DNA of 17,022 bases from Planctomycetota bacterium. GTDB lineage: Bacteria; Planctomycetota; Phycisphaerae; WQYP01. The position numbers and the translations under genes are program-made. Below are positions 8,570 through 15,733 of the stretch, piece by piece; position 1 is the stretch's first letter; every line of letters begins with the position of its first letter. Below the pieces are notes generated by a model, which did no database searches, was not told where the DNA came from, and saw only the letters and a list, made by a program, of their open reading frames with translations. The DNA lies in NCBI GenBank assembly GCA_021785155.1, contig JAJYGE010000330.1, positions 1 through 17,022 of the forward strand, read 5' to 3'.

Positions 8570-10456
8570 ATGTCCAGCACTTCCCTTAACGGGGGAGCGG
8601 CCACAGCGGCAGCTCCCAAAACCACCAAGCCCAATAAAACTGAAAAGTTGGCTCAGCCACAGGTAAATGTCAATTCCGGGACTGAAGTCACCAATGACCT
8701 TCCGGTTCTTGGGCATCCTACGGGCCTGACCGAGCGGTACATCGGTAAAACCGGTGCGCAGATATTGCTGCAGATGCTCCTGGAGCACAACGTTACCGAT
8801 GCTTTCGGTTATCCCGGCGGCGCGATTTTGCCGACATTTGATCAGCTTTATGACACCAAACTGAACTTTATTCTCGTGCGCCATGAGCAGGGTGCCGGCC
8901 ACATGGCGGATGGATACGCCCGTGCCACCGGCAAGCCGGGCATTGTGATTGTCACCAGTGGCCCGGGTGCCACCAACACCGTAACACCCCTGGCCACCGC
9001 CTATATGGATTCAATCCCGATGATTGTGTTCTCCGGGCAGGTGCGCACCTATGTGATCGGCAATGATGCGTTTCAGGAAGCGGATGTGACGGGTATTACC
9101 CGGCCCGTGACGAAGCGCAATTACCTGGTAAAGAATGTCAAAGATTTGCCGCGAATTATTAACGAGGCCTTTATCATCGCCACCACCGGGCGGCCCGGGC
9201 CGGTGCTGGTGGACTTGCCGGTGGATGTCACCACCAACAAGGTGGAATCCGCCATTGATGATACGCCCTGGCTGCCTGGCTATAAGACCTATCGCCTTGG
9301 CCACAGCCGGATGGTGAAAGCTGCGGCGGATATGATTAACGCTGCCCAGCGCCCGGTATTGTACGTGGGTGGCGGAGCGATTCTCAGCGGTGCGTGGAAA
9401 GAAGTCCGTGAACTGGCGGCAAAAGGGAACATTCCATGCACCACCACCTTGCTGGGCCTCGGTGCGTTTGATGAAAACAGCCCCCTTAGCCTGCACATGC
9501 TCGGTATGCACGGTGGTGCGTATGCCAACTATGCCGTGCAGGATGCCGATTGTCTCATTGCCATCGGTGCGCGGTTTGATGACCGTGTCACCGGCAATCT
9601 GAAACTTTTCGCGCCCAAGGCAAAAATTGTGCATGTGGATATTGACCCCACGAGTATCAGCAAGAGCGTGAAGGTCGATGTGCCGGTGGTGGGTGATGCG
9701 CGCTTGTGCCTCAAGGATATGATCCAGCATATTGAGCATCGTCCGCGCAAAGAGTGGCTGGAGCAAATTGCCCAATGGAAAGCGAAATATCCATTTGCCT
9801 ATCGTGATGATTCTCCTCTGGCCAAGCCGCAGGCGATTATCGAAGCCATTAACAACGCCACCGCCGGCAACGCCATTTTCACCACCGGCGTGGGCCAGCA
9901 TCAGATGTGGGCGGCGCAGTTTATTCGCTGGAGTATTCCCCGCAGCATGATTACCAGCGGCGGCCTGGGAACCATGGGTTATGGTCTGCCATCGGCCATT
10001 GGCGCGCAGGTGGCCCGGCCCAGGGACCTGGTTATTGATATTGACGGTGACGCATCGTTTATTATGACCGCCATGGAATTGGCCACCATCCGCCAATATA
10101 ACCTGCCGGTAAAAGTGGCCATTCTGAACAATAATTTTCAGGGCATGGTGCGGCAATGGCAGAAGATGTTTTATGGCAGCAGATTCAGTAATACCGAGAT
10201 GGTGAATCCTAATTTTGCGGCCATGGCCGAAAGTTTCGGCATCCGCGGCATCCGCTGTGAAAAGAAAGAGGATGTGCGGAAAGTTGTTGAGGAGATGATC
10301 CATCATCCCGGCCCCTGCGTGGTGGATTTCCTCTGTGAAACCGACGAAAACGTGTATCCCATGGTGCCCAGCGGTAAAGGCATTCATGAAATGGAACTCG
10401 GCATCGTCGGCTCCGCGCCACCGAATATGGCCCGCGATATGGGCACGCTGGCCTGA
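8570..10456 (+). CDS. ilvB: Acetolactate synthase, large (catalytic) subunit
   Basis: A 628-residue ThDP- and FAD-dependent enzyme that joins two pyruvates, or pyruvate and 2-oxobutyrate, in valine, leucine and isoleucine synthesis. The N-terminal PYR domain has the catalytic Glu106 in RHEQGAGHMADGYAR; the middle domain has GARFDDRVTG (333-342) contacting FAD; the C-terminal PP domain has the ThDP/Mg motif IDGDASF...NNNFQGMVRQWQ (491-531). A 55-residue Ala/Thr/Pro-rich extension precedes the conserved TGAQILLQML; it is longer than in E. coli. The ATG at 8570 has GAGG 5 bases upstream. In-frame ATGs at 8532, 8547 and 8556 would lengthen the extension and have poorer context. ilvN follows after 169 bases and completes the holoenzyme. 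Biosynthetic rather than catabolic type is inferred from the adjacent regulatory subunit. Confidence 0.97.
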   Translation: MSSTSLNGGAATAAAPKTTKPNKTEKLAQPQVNVNSGTEVTNDLPVLGHPTGLTERYIGKTGAQILLQMLLEHNVTDAFGYPGGAILPTFDQLYDTKLNFILVRHEQGAGHMADGYARATGKPGIVIVTSGPGATNTVTPLATAYMDSIPMIVFSGQVRTYVIGNDAFQEADVTGITRPVTKRNYLVKNVKDLPRIINEAFIIATTGRPGPVLVDLPVDVTTNKVESAIDDTPWLPGYKTYRLGHSRMVKAAADMINAAQRPVLYVGGGAILSGAWKEVRELAAKGNIPCTTTLLGLGAFDENSPLSLHMLGMHGGAYANYAVQDADCLIAIGARFDDRVTGNLKLFAPKAKIVHVDIDPTSISKSVKVDVPVVGDARLCLKDMIQHIEHRPRKEWLEQIAQWKAKYPFAYRDDSPLAKPQAIIEAINNATAGNAIFTTGVGQHQMWAAQFIRWSIPRSMITSGGLGTMGYGLPSAIGAQVARPRDLVIDIDGDASFIMTAMELATIRQYNLPVKVAILNNNFQGMVRQWQKMFYGSRFSNTEMVNPNFAAMAESFGIRGIRCEKKEDVRKVVEEMIHHPGPCVVDFLCETDENVYPMVPSGKGIHEMELGIVGSAPPNMARDMGTLA

Positions 10457-10625
10457 TGTAAGAAATAGCGGCGCATGGCACCATACGGAGCACCGGAAAG
10501 CAGACCGGTGGTTGATCCGATGCCCCGAGCCAGTATCGCACGAGTGTTGTAATAATATATGGTCAAACACCCTCGTGGCGGGTGGAGGTTGGTTGACCGA
10601 AAATTTGTTTATTGGAGTATGAATT
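10457..10625 (+). promoter_or_regulatory. ilvB-ilvN spacer with two hairpins
   Basis: The 169-base spacer is long for two subunits of one enzyme. CACCGG (10491-10496) pairs with CCGGTG (10505-10510). Further on, GGTCAA (10561-10566) pairs with TTGACC (10593-10598), enclosing CACCC/GGGTG (10568-10572 with 10580-10584). There is no T-run after either, so they are not terminators. An A/T-rich stretch TAATAATATATGG (10551-10563) could be a -10 region of an internal promoter, but no -35 element is convincing. Confidence 0.3.
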
Positions 10626-11225
10626 ATGCGGCATATTTTAACCGCACTGGTAATGAATGAACCCGGCGTGCTTTCGCACGTTGCCAACATGTTTTCCGCG
10701 CGTGGATTTAATATCGATTCCCTGGTGGTGGGGCGCACGGAAGATTCGAATCTTTCCCGTATGACCATTGTGGTTATCGCCGATGAGCGCACGTTGGATC
10801 AGGTGCGTAAACAACTGGCCAAAATTGTCACCGTGGTGAAGGTGCGGGACTATAAAGATTCTCCTTATGTTTCACGGGATCTTATGCTCGTAAAGCTCGG
10901 TGTAACGCCGCGCACACGCAGTGAAATTATTGAACTCGCCGATCTGTTCCGCGGCCGGGTGGTGGATGTGGGCCATCAGGCCATTATGGTGGAACTCTCC
11001 GGCGAAGAAGACAAGCTCGACGCGTTTGTGGAACTTGTGCGGCCATACGGTATTCGTGAATTGGCCCGCACCGGTGTAATTGCCATGGCCCGCGGCGTGC
11101 AGGGCAATAGCGGTGATGAACCATCCATGGAAGCCGCTCCGGAGACCTCCGGGCGAATGGTCAAAGCTGCCGCTGGCAAACGCCAACCAACGCAAGAGGA
11201 AATCGAAGCAACTCCGCCGGGGTGA
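10626..11225 (+). CDS. ilvN: Acetolactate synthase, small (regulatory) subunit
   Basis: A 199-residue ACT-domain protein that activates the large subunit and confers feedback inhibition by valine. The N-terminal ACT domain (about 2-78) closely follows the IlvH pattern: NEPGVLSHVANMFSARGFNI keeps Asn11, Gly14 and Asn29, positions I know to form the valine site in E. coli IlvH, so feedback control is probably retained. The second domain (about 85-160) contains RDLMLVKLGV and ARTGVIAMARG. The last 35-40 residues are a Glu/Pro/Ala-rich tail not found in E. coli. GGAG lies 8 bases before the ATG at 10626. It is downstream of ilvB on the same strand. ilvC, often next in such operons, is absent here. 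The symbol ilvH would be equally defensible. Confidence 0.96.
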   Translation: MRHILTALVMNEPGVLSHVANMFSARGFNIDSLVVGRTEDSNLSRMTIVVIADERTLDQVRKQLAKIVTVVKVRDYKDSPYVSRDLMLVKLGVTPRTRSEIIELADLFRGRVVDVGHQAIMVELSGEEDKLDAFVELVRPYGIRELARTGVIAMARGVQGNSGDEPSMEAAPETSGRMVKAAAGKRQPTQEEIEATPPG

Positions 11226-11370
11226 ACTTGACCGTGGCGAGGGGCGTTTTACGCGGCTTACCGAGCACAATGCACAATAAGGTGATGGGCGGTCACAAGC
11301 CCCGGTACCTGAAAATCCGTTCAACATGCGCTTGACATGTACAAAATTGCCGAACCATATTGCGGCCAAT

Positions 11371-11411
11371 GCGGATGGGCCGATCCATTGGGCCGTCCGC
11401 AATTCATTTTT
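11371..11411 (+). terminator. Probable terminator after ilvN, with a competing hairpin
   Basis: GCGGATGGGCC (11371-11381) pairs with GGGCCGTCCGC (11390-11400) with one G-G mismatch and one T-G pair. TTTTT (11407-11411) starts 6 bases later, a little far for an ideal terminator. An alternative hairpin, CCAAT/ATTGG (11366-11370 with 11387-11391) enclosing GGAT/ATCC, uses part of the same sequence and excludes the first. It most likely ends the ilvBN transcript. Confidence 0.45.
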
Positions 11412-11430
11412 GCCCCATCGGTCAGTATCC

Positions 11431-11458
11431 TTGCAATTTGATACAAATGTGTTAGAGT
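11431..11458 (+). promoter_or_regulatory. Promoter candidate for the 188-residue membrane protein gene
   Basis: TTGCAA (11431-11436) and TAGAGT (11453-11458) are spaced by 16 bases, and TG at 11450-11451 provides an extended -10. Transcription would begin near 11465, about 130 bases before the ATG at 11597. Confidence 0.4.
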
Positions 11459-11596
11459 TTAAATCATTGGGATCGGGTATAGGTTTGCACCTACCCCGAC
11501 AACTCCATAGGCGTTGAGTATTAGAACACTGTTTCGGCCAAAGTTCTTGGCTTGTTGTTTAAGTCAGCAGGCGTATTTTTAAGAAAGAGGTAAATT

Positions 11597-12163
11597 ATGA
11601 TTCTCCCGTATAATTGGAAGGAAAAGCTCAAGCCCTCAAATATCCGCAACACCATCAATGAAAATTCGGCGGTAATGAGCATTATTGCCGCGGTGGTGGC
11701 CATCGTGGCAATCGCGTTTATCGTCCGCAATTTTTTCCATACTCCAAATTATGGCCCAACCACCGCCTATTACTATGATACCTCGGACGGCAGCGTGCAG
11801 GTATTGCCCCGATCCAAGTATCCGCCGCTGATCGGCAAAACTGGCAAGCCTACACTGGTCTGGGCAATCTATTATTCCTGTTCGTCATGTTCAGATAAGA
11901 AACTGGCGTATCTGGAAAAATACACCAGTCAGGCCAAGGCGGCCATGAAGCAATTTCAACAGCAAGCCAACAATCCAAAATCCAAGGGCATGCCCCCCAA
12001 TTTTGCCATGATGCAGATGGCCATGGCGGGTGGTGGTATGTTGGTGCGCAGCCCGCAAAAAGGATCTAAATGGTATCCGCTTGAATCTCCGCAAGGCATG
12101 CAGGTTGCCACGCCACCGGCCTGCCCCTCTGGCGGACTTCTCAAGGCCTGCAATCCCGAGTAA
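11597..12163 (+). CDS. Small membrane-anchored protein with a CxxC motif, family unknown
   Basis: I do not recognise this 188-residue protein. A charged N-terminus (WKEKLKPSNIR) is followed by one clear membrane helix at about 25-43 (AVMSIIAAVVAIVAIAFIV) and then RN, so the remaining 145 residues could face the periplasm or the cytosol; with the basic N-terminus inside, the bulk would be outside. The exported part has YYYDTSDGSVQVLPRSKYPP, then a strand and CSSC at 95-98, a Lys/Gln-rich helix (102-127), a Met/Gly-rich stretch (132-149) and two more cysteines (176, 185) near the end. The CxxC could bind metal or form a disulfide, but the surrounding sequence is not a thioredoxin fold that I can identify. 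GAGG precedes the ATG at 11597 by 6 bases. Its own promoter and terminator suggest a single-gene unit. Confidence 0.82.
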   Translation: MILPYNWKEKLKPSNIRNTINENSAVMSIIAAVVAIVAIAFIVRNFFHTPNYGPTTAYYYDTSDGSVQVLPRSKYPPLIGKTGKPTLVWAIYYSCSSCSDKKLAYLEKYTSQAKAAMKQFQQQANNPKSKGMPPNFAMMQMAMAGGGMLVRSPQKGSKWYPLESPQGMQVATPPACPSGGLLKACNPE

Positions 12164-12189
12164 TTTGGTGGTCAATTGAATACCACACC

Positions 12190-12232
12190 ATTGCCTGCGG
12201 TGGAGCGTACCTCCCGGCAGGCAATTTTATTT
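12190..12232 (+). terminator. Intrinsic terminator of the 188-residue membrane protein gene
   Basis: ATTGCCTGC (12190-12198) pairs with GCAGGCAAT (12217-12225), with an inner GGAG/CTCC stem near the loop. A T-rich tract TTTTATTT (12225-12232) follows. It lies 27 bases after the stop codon and just before the ribBA promoter region. Confidence 0.65.
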
Positions 12233-12280
12233 GACGTACCGATTCTTATCCCGTGATATTTTGGACTTATGTCGTGGGGT

Positions 12281-12308
12281 TTGGCCACATCCGATGATGC
12301 GTTAAAAT
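12281..12308 (+). promoter_or_regulatory. Promoter candidate of ribBA
   Basis: TTGGCC (12281-12286) and TAAAAT (12303-12308) are spaced by 16 bases, giving a leader of only about 20 bases before the ATG at 12334. An alternative, TTGACG (12231-12236) with GATATT (12255-12260), lies just after the upstream terminator. A short leader leaves no room for an FMN riboswitch, and none of its conserved motifs is visible. Confidence 0.4.
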
Positions 12309-12333
12309 ACCCGACTTTGGAGATATCACGATC

Positions 12334-13494
12334 ATGCCCTTTGCCCCAATTGAAGCAGTGCTCGCCGCATTACAACGCGGCGAATTGATCGTGCTGGTGG
12401 ACGATGAAGACCGTGAAAACGAGGGCGATCTGGTCTGTGCCGCCCAATTCATCACGCCCGCTATTGTGAATTTTATGCTTAAAGAAGCCCGCGGCGTTCT
12501 GTGTGTTGCCATGACGCCGGAAGATTGTCATCGCCTGGCACTTTACCCCCAGGTGGCATATAACACCGCCCCTTTGGGCACTGCGTTTACCGTCAGTGTG
12601 GATGCCCACCCCCGGCTGGGAATTACAACCGGTGTTTCCGCTGCCGAGCGGGCTTGCACCATCAGAACTCTTATCGATCCCAACTGTGGCCCCGACGATT
12701 TGTGCCGACCGGGCCACATCAATCCGTTACGCGCCAGACCGGGTGGAATTCTGGAGCGAGCCGGCCAAACGGAAGGGGCCGTCGACCTCACCCGAATGGC
12801 CGGCCTGTATCCCGCCGGTGTTATTATTGAAATTATGTCCGAAGATGGTTCCATGGCCCGGCTGCCGGAATTGGAGAATTTTGCCCGCCGCCATGGCCTG
12901 CTGATTTGCAGCAATGCCGACATTATTCAATATCGTCTCCGCCGCGATGCTCTGGTAAAGCGCATTAAATCCACCGCATTGAAAACCGCTTTCGGCTCTT
13001 TTGATCTGCATGTCTATGAAACGCTCAGTGATCCACTGCTGCATCTTGCCATTACCAGCGGGGGCGTTGGATCTATTGATCCGGGCACTGGAAAATCGGT
13101 CATTCAGGCCGCTCCGGTATTGGCACGCGTGCATGCCGAGCATCTTTTGGGTGATGTGTTCGCAGCGGATTTTACTGATAGTGGCAGGGAATTACAGGAA
13201 TCTTTGCGAATGATTCAACAGGCGGGTAAAGGCGCGGTGGTCTACCTCCGACAGGAATCGCGTGGTTTAGCACTGCTGGCGCGATTACAGGAAATGCACA
13301 CGGCGGAAATTCCCGCCAACCGGGGAGCAAACGCTGGCGCGATGGGACGGCGGGATTTTGGCATTGGTGCGCAGATCCTCCGGGATCTTGGATTGCGCGA
13401 GCTTATCATCCTTACCAATCGTCCCAAAAAACTCCATGGCTTGGAAGGATTTGATCTTACGGTTGTGGAACAACGCCCCATTAAACTCCGTTAA
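12334..13494 (+). CDS. ribBA: RibBA-type protein: dihydroxybutanone-phosphate synthase domain with a degenerate GTP cyclohydrolase II domain
   Basis: A 386-residue fusion for riboflavin synthesis. Residues 1-205 are the RibB half, which makes 3,4-dihydroxy-2-butanone 4-phosphate from ribulose 5-phosphate: VDDEDRENEGDL (22-33), TGVSAAERACTIR (99-111), RPGHINPLRA (125-134) and GQTEGAVDL (144-152) are present. In the last motif, Gln145 stands where E. coli RibB has a metal-binding His. Residues 210-386 are the RibA half, which would open GTP. There the three zinc cysteines are replaced: ARVHAEHLLGDVFAADFTDSG has His270, Thr281 and Ser283. In GRRDFGIGAQI the usual Asp before the catalytic Arg340 is Gly338. 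The cyclohydrolase is therefore probably inactive, and a separate RibA would be needed. GGAG is 11 bases upstream of the ATG. The gene has its own promoter and is convergent with ruvB. Confidence 0.9.
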   Translation: MPFAPIEAVLAALQRGELIVLVDDEDRENEGDLVCAAQFITPAIVNFMLKEARGVLCVAMTPEDCHRLALYPQVAYNTAPLGTAFTVSVDAHPRLGITTGVSAAERACTIRTLIDPNCGPDDLCRPGHINPLRARPGGILERAGQTEGAVDLTRMAGLYPAGVIIEIMSEDGSMARLPELENFARRHGLLICSNADIIQYRLRRDALVKRIKSTALKTAFGSFDLHVYETLSDPLLHLAITSGGVGSIDPGTGKSVIQAAPVLARVHAEHLLGDVFAADFTDSGRELQESLRMIQQAGKGAVVYLRQESRGLALLARLQEMHTAEIPANRGANAGAMGRRDFGIGAQILRDLGLRELIILTNRPKKLHGLEGFDLTVVEQRPIKLR

Positions 13495-13534
13495 CCCGAA
13501 ATCGCGGGTGTGACAGAGCATGTATGCGGTTGTT

Positions 13535-14581
13535 TTAGAATAGTTCGCCCTCCTCCGTCACTACTGGCCGGGCGGGTGGAGCAATCCGCAGATGACCATA
13601 GCCCGCGGTTGTAAGCTGTCGTCCCTTGGGAGTGCGGCGAATAAAACCGATTTGCAGGAGAAACGGCTCAATAACATCCTCCAGGGTGTCGGATTCTTCT
13701 CCCATGGTTGCGGCCAGCGCTTCAATGCCCGCCGGGCCGCCGTCATAATCCCGCGCTAAAACCTGCATAAACCGGCGATCCAGAACATCAAGGCCCTGAT
13801 CATCAATGCCCTCAAGTTTCAACGCTTCCACGGCAATTGGAGACGTGAGTTTACCTTCGCCCCTCACCAGCGCAAAATCCCGCACGCGCCGCAACAGCCG
13901 ATTGGCCACACGCGGCGTTCCGCGCGCCCGCCGGGCCAGCAACTCCAGCGCTTCTTTCTGCGCGGGCAATTCCAATACCCCGGCTGAACGCGTGGCAATG
14001 CTCAAAAGATCGGGCAAATCGTAATACGTAAGATGGTGCACAATCCCGAAGCGGGAACGCATCGGGCCAGATAACAACCCCGCCCGCGTGGTGGCCCCAA
14101 TGAGCGTAAACGGTTGAATTTCCATGTGCAGGGAATTGGCATGAGTGCCCGCACCCATGACCACATCAATGCAGAAATCTTCCATCGCGGGATATAGATA
14201 TTCCTCCACGGCCGCGGGAATGCGGTGAATTTCATCTATAAACAGCACATCACCGCGCTGCATGTTGGTTAACATACTTACCAGCTCCGTTGGCCGGGCC
14301 AGCGCCGGACCGCTGGTAATTTTGGGCACTGTTCCATTAAGTTCCGATGCGATGATGTGCGCCAGTGTGGTTTTTCCCAATCCCGGCGGCCCATGCAGCA
14401 GCACATGCTCCATGGCTTCACCACGCTGGCGGGCGGCGGCAATACTGATGCGCAGCTTTTCTATCAATTCGCGCTGTCCGATGTAATCATCGAGTTTTTT
14501 CGGGCGCAACGTGGGCTGGCCCGGACCGGCGGCCTGATCTTCCGGAAGAGTTTGGGCCGTAATAATCCGTTCGCGCGACAT
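13535..14581 (-). CDS. ruvB: Holliday junction branch migration ATPase RuvB
   Basis: A 348-residue AAA+ motor that forms hexameric rings on DNA and drives branch migration with RuvA. Walker A GPPGLGKT is at about 64-71, Walker B LFIDEIHR at 113-120, sensor 1 IGATTR at 161-166 and the arginine-finger region GPMRSRFG at 172-179. The C-terminal winged helix ends in the family-typical LQIGFIRRTPKGRQLTTAGY. The length is normal. The start at 14581 follows from the TAATG overlap with the ruvA stop codon and from the conserved beginning; a longer frame upstream is only the end of ruvA in another register. Translation is probably coupled to ruvA. Only 40 bases separate it from convergent ribBA; a short ACCCG/CGGGT hairpin (13494-13509) lies there without a T-run. 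Confidence 0.98.
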   Translation of the reverse strand: MSRERIITAQTLPEDQAAGPGQPTLRPKKLDDYIGQRELIEKLRISIAAARQRGEAMEHVLLHGPPGLGKTTLAHIIASELNGTVPKITSGPALARPTELVSMLTNMQRGDVLFIDEIHRIPAAVEEYLYPAMEDFCIDVVMGAGTHANSLHMEIQPFTLIGATTRAGLLSGPMRSRFGIVHHLTYYDLPDLLSIATRSAGVLELPAQKEALELLARRARGTPRVANRLLRRVRDFALVRGEGKLTSPIAVEALKLEGIDDQGLDVLDRRFMQVLARDYDGGPAGIEALAATMGEESDTLEDVIEPFLLQIGFIRRTPKGRQLTTAGYGHLRIAPPARPVVTEEGELF

Positions 14582-15201
14582 TATCCACCCGCCTTCAGCC
14601 GATATGCCGCCTTCATGATGCCGGCGGAATTTACGAGTGTTGGATCGGCCCGGCACGCCCGATCCACCCAGTTCTCGGCTTCCGCGGATCGTTCGCCCAG
14701 TGAAATCATGGCTTCAATCGCAGCGGTTTGCGCATCGCTGCGGGCGGCCGGTGCCGTGGCTCCGCCGGCGGTACCGGCAAACTGGTCCACTTTGCCGGAA
14801 AGTTCCGCGATAATCTGCTCGGCGGTGCGCTTGCCAATTTCCGGTAAAGTGACCAGAAAACGTGAATCTTTCTGATTAATAGCCGTGGCAATGCGATCCA
14901 CGCTCTGCGTCAAGGCTCTTAACGCCCGGCGCGGGCCTATACCCTTTACGGTGATAAACTGCTCAAAAAAATCCTTGTCCTGCTGGCGGATAAAACCGAT
15001 CAGTCGGGGAGTAAGCTGCCCGAAAGAGGCGTTGCCTTCCATATAATGCATGGTAACAAAGGTTATTCTCTGCCCGATATGCTGCTGCAAGTGGGGAATA
15101 TCCACCGCCGGCGTGAGCACTTCATAGCTGATATCCCCGACGGAAATAATGGCCGCCGTCTCGCTTACCGAATCGATACGACCTTGAATTCTGGCAATCA
15201 T
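14581..15201 (-). CDS. ruvA: Holliday junction DNA-binding subunit RuvA
   Basis: A 206-residue protein that binds four-way junctions as a tetramer and loads RuvB. Domain I begins MIARIQGRI as in most RuvA proteins; domain II has the two helix-hairpin-helix motifs, VKGIGPRRAL (85-94) and LPEIGKRTAEQIIAEL (119-134); a Thr/Ala/Gly-rich linker leads to the small domain III (about 155-206) that touches RuvB. The stop codon shares one base with the ruvB ATG (TAATG). I start it at 15201 because of the conserved MIARI; no good ribosome binding site precedes it. The open frame runs 123 codons further upstream with a composition unlike a protein, which I ignore. ruvC, often adjacent, is not in the window. 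Confidence 0.96.
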   Translation of the reverse strand: MIARIQGRIDSVSETAAIISVGDISYEVLTPAVDIPHLQQHIGQRITFVTMHYMEGNASFGQLTPRLIGFIRQQDKDFFEQFITVKGIGPRRALRALTQSVDRIATAINQKDSRFLVTLPEIGKRTAEQIIAELSGKVDQFAGTAGGATAPAARSDAQTAAIEAMISLGERSAEAENWVDRACRADPTLVNSAGIMKAAYRLKAGG

Positions 15202-15436
15202 GCTTGAGTCAATCCGTGAACGTATTTCATCCATGCCAACACAACGACAGTGAAAATAGTATACACGGATCAGTTCTTGTCGGTAAGGATCGTCAAGGGT
15301 TCCCGGTGCATAATTCTCGGCAAGTTGTTCGGTCCACACATCTGGTGATCGTATTCGGGGCCGCCAGAATATATGGTTTACCAATATGACGCCGGGATTT
15401 CGGCAACTGGCAAGACGCCTGCGGGGAGCATATCCG

Positions 15437-15452
15437 TCCCGACGAGTCGGGA
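15437..15452. repeat. Short palindrome TCCCGA-CGAG-TCGGGA
   Basis: A perfect 6-bp stem with a 4-base loop. It resembles the element at 8465-8480 in stem sequence and loop length. No T-run follows on either strand, so it is not a terminator. Confidence 0.35.
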
Positions 15453-15647
15453 TAACCAGTGGGCAACGCTGCCGGAGGCAAAAAGATGAAGTCAGGTTGG
15501 AAAGGTTATTTCTTGGCGACTCCTTGGCCGACATGTTGATGCGCCGGTGTACCCCTGAAAAAATGGACATTAACGGTCGATGATTTCACATGGCACCGAC
15601 CTGTGAATCTCGGTCCATGTCCAGCTTGCTGCAAACTGGGAAACAGT

Positions 15648-15656
15648 TGTTATGAT
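15648..15656 (+). promoter_or_regulatory. Extended -10 promoter element of mltA
   Basis: TG (15648-15649), one base, then TATGAT (15651-15656) make an extended -10. The -35 side is poor (TTGCTG with a 19-base spacer). Transcription would start near 15663, with a leader of about 70 bases that can fold GACCA/TGGTC. Confidence 0.4.
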
Positions 15657-15733
15657 AGGGGCATGATTATCGCTCCAAAGGACCAGTTTGGTCGTATGGA
15701 TAGTTGGACTCTTTTATTGGTGAAGGATCACGC

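Larger units (their letters stand above)
11226..11596 (+). promoter_or_regulatory. Intergenic region between ilvN and the 188-residue membrane protein gene
   Basis: No gene is supported in these 371 bases. It holds a perfect TTGACA (11332-11337) with a weak -10 box CATATT 18 bases later (11356-11361), a terminator-like hairpin (11371-11411), a second promoter with an extended -10 (11431-11458), and then a leader of about 130 bases. That leader contains a TCGGG...CCCGA hairpin with an inner TAGGT/ACCTA stem (about 11473-11501) and a GCCAA/TTGGC hairpin (about 11539-11553) followed by TTGTTGTTT. No riboswitch class that I know matches the leader. Confidence 0.45.
15202..15733. other. Divergent ruvA-mltA intergenic region
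   Basis: No gene is supported in these 532 bases, although frames stay open by chance on both strands. On the minus strand a -10-like TATACT (15263-15258) lies about 60 bases upstream of ruvA without a good -35. On the plus strand an extended -10 lies at 15648-15656 for mltA. A palindrome sits at 15437-15452. I found no LexA-type operator that I would defend, though ruvAB is SOS-controlled in many bacteria. The middle part, 15264-15436 and 15453-15647, shows nothing else I can name. Confidence 0.45.

Noticed and set aside
9011..10792. 593-codon minus-strand frame opposite ilvB
   Set aside because: It is antisense to the conserved ilvB coding sequence and into ilvN. Its His/Arg/Gly-rich composition is the usual mirror of a biased coding strand.
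12233..12333. FMN riboswitch upstream of ribBA
   Set aside because: The gap after the terminator is only about 100 bases and shows none of the conserved RFN motifs.
13494..13509. Bidirectional terminator between ribBA and ruvB
   Set aside because: The stem is only five pairs (ACCCG/CGGGT) and no T-run follows on either strand.
15202..15570. 123-codon extension of the ruvA frame upstream
   Set aside because: RuvA proteins begin MIAxI, which is found at 15201. The upstream translation is Arg/Cys-rich and low in regular structure, as expected from non-coding DNA.
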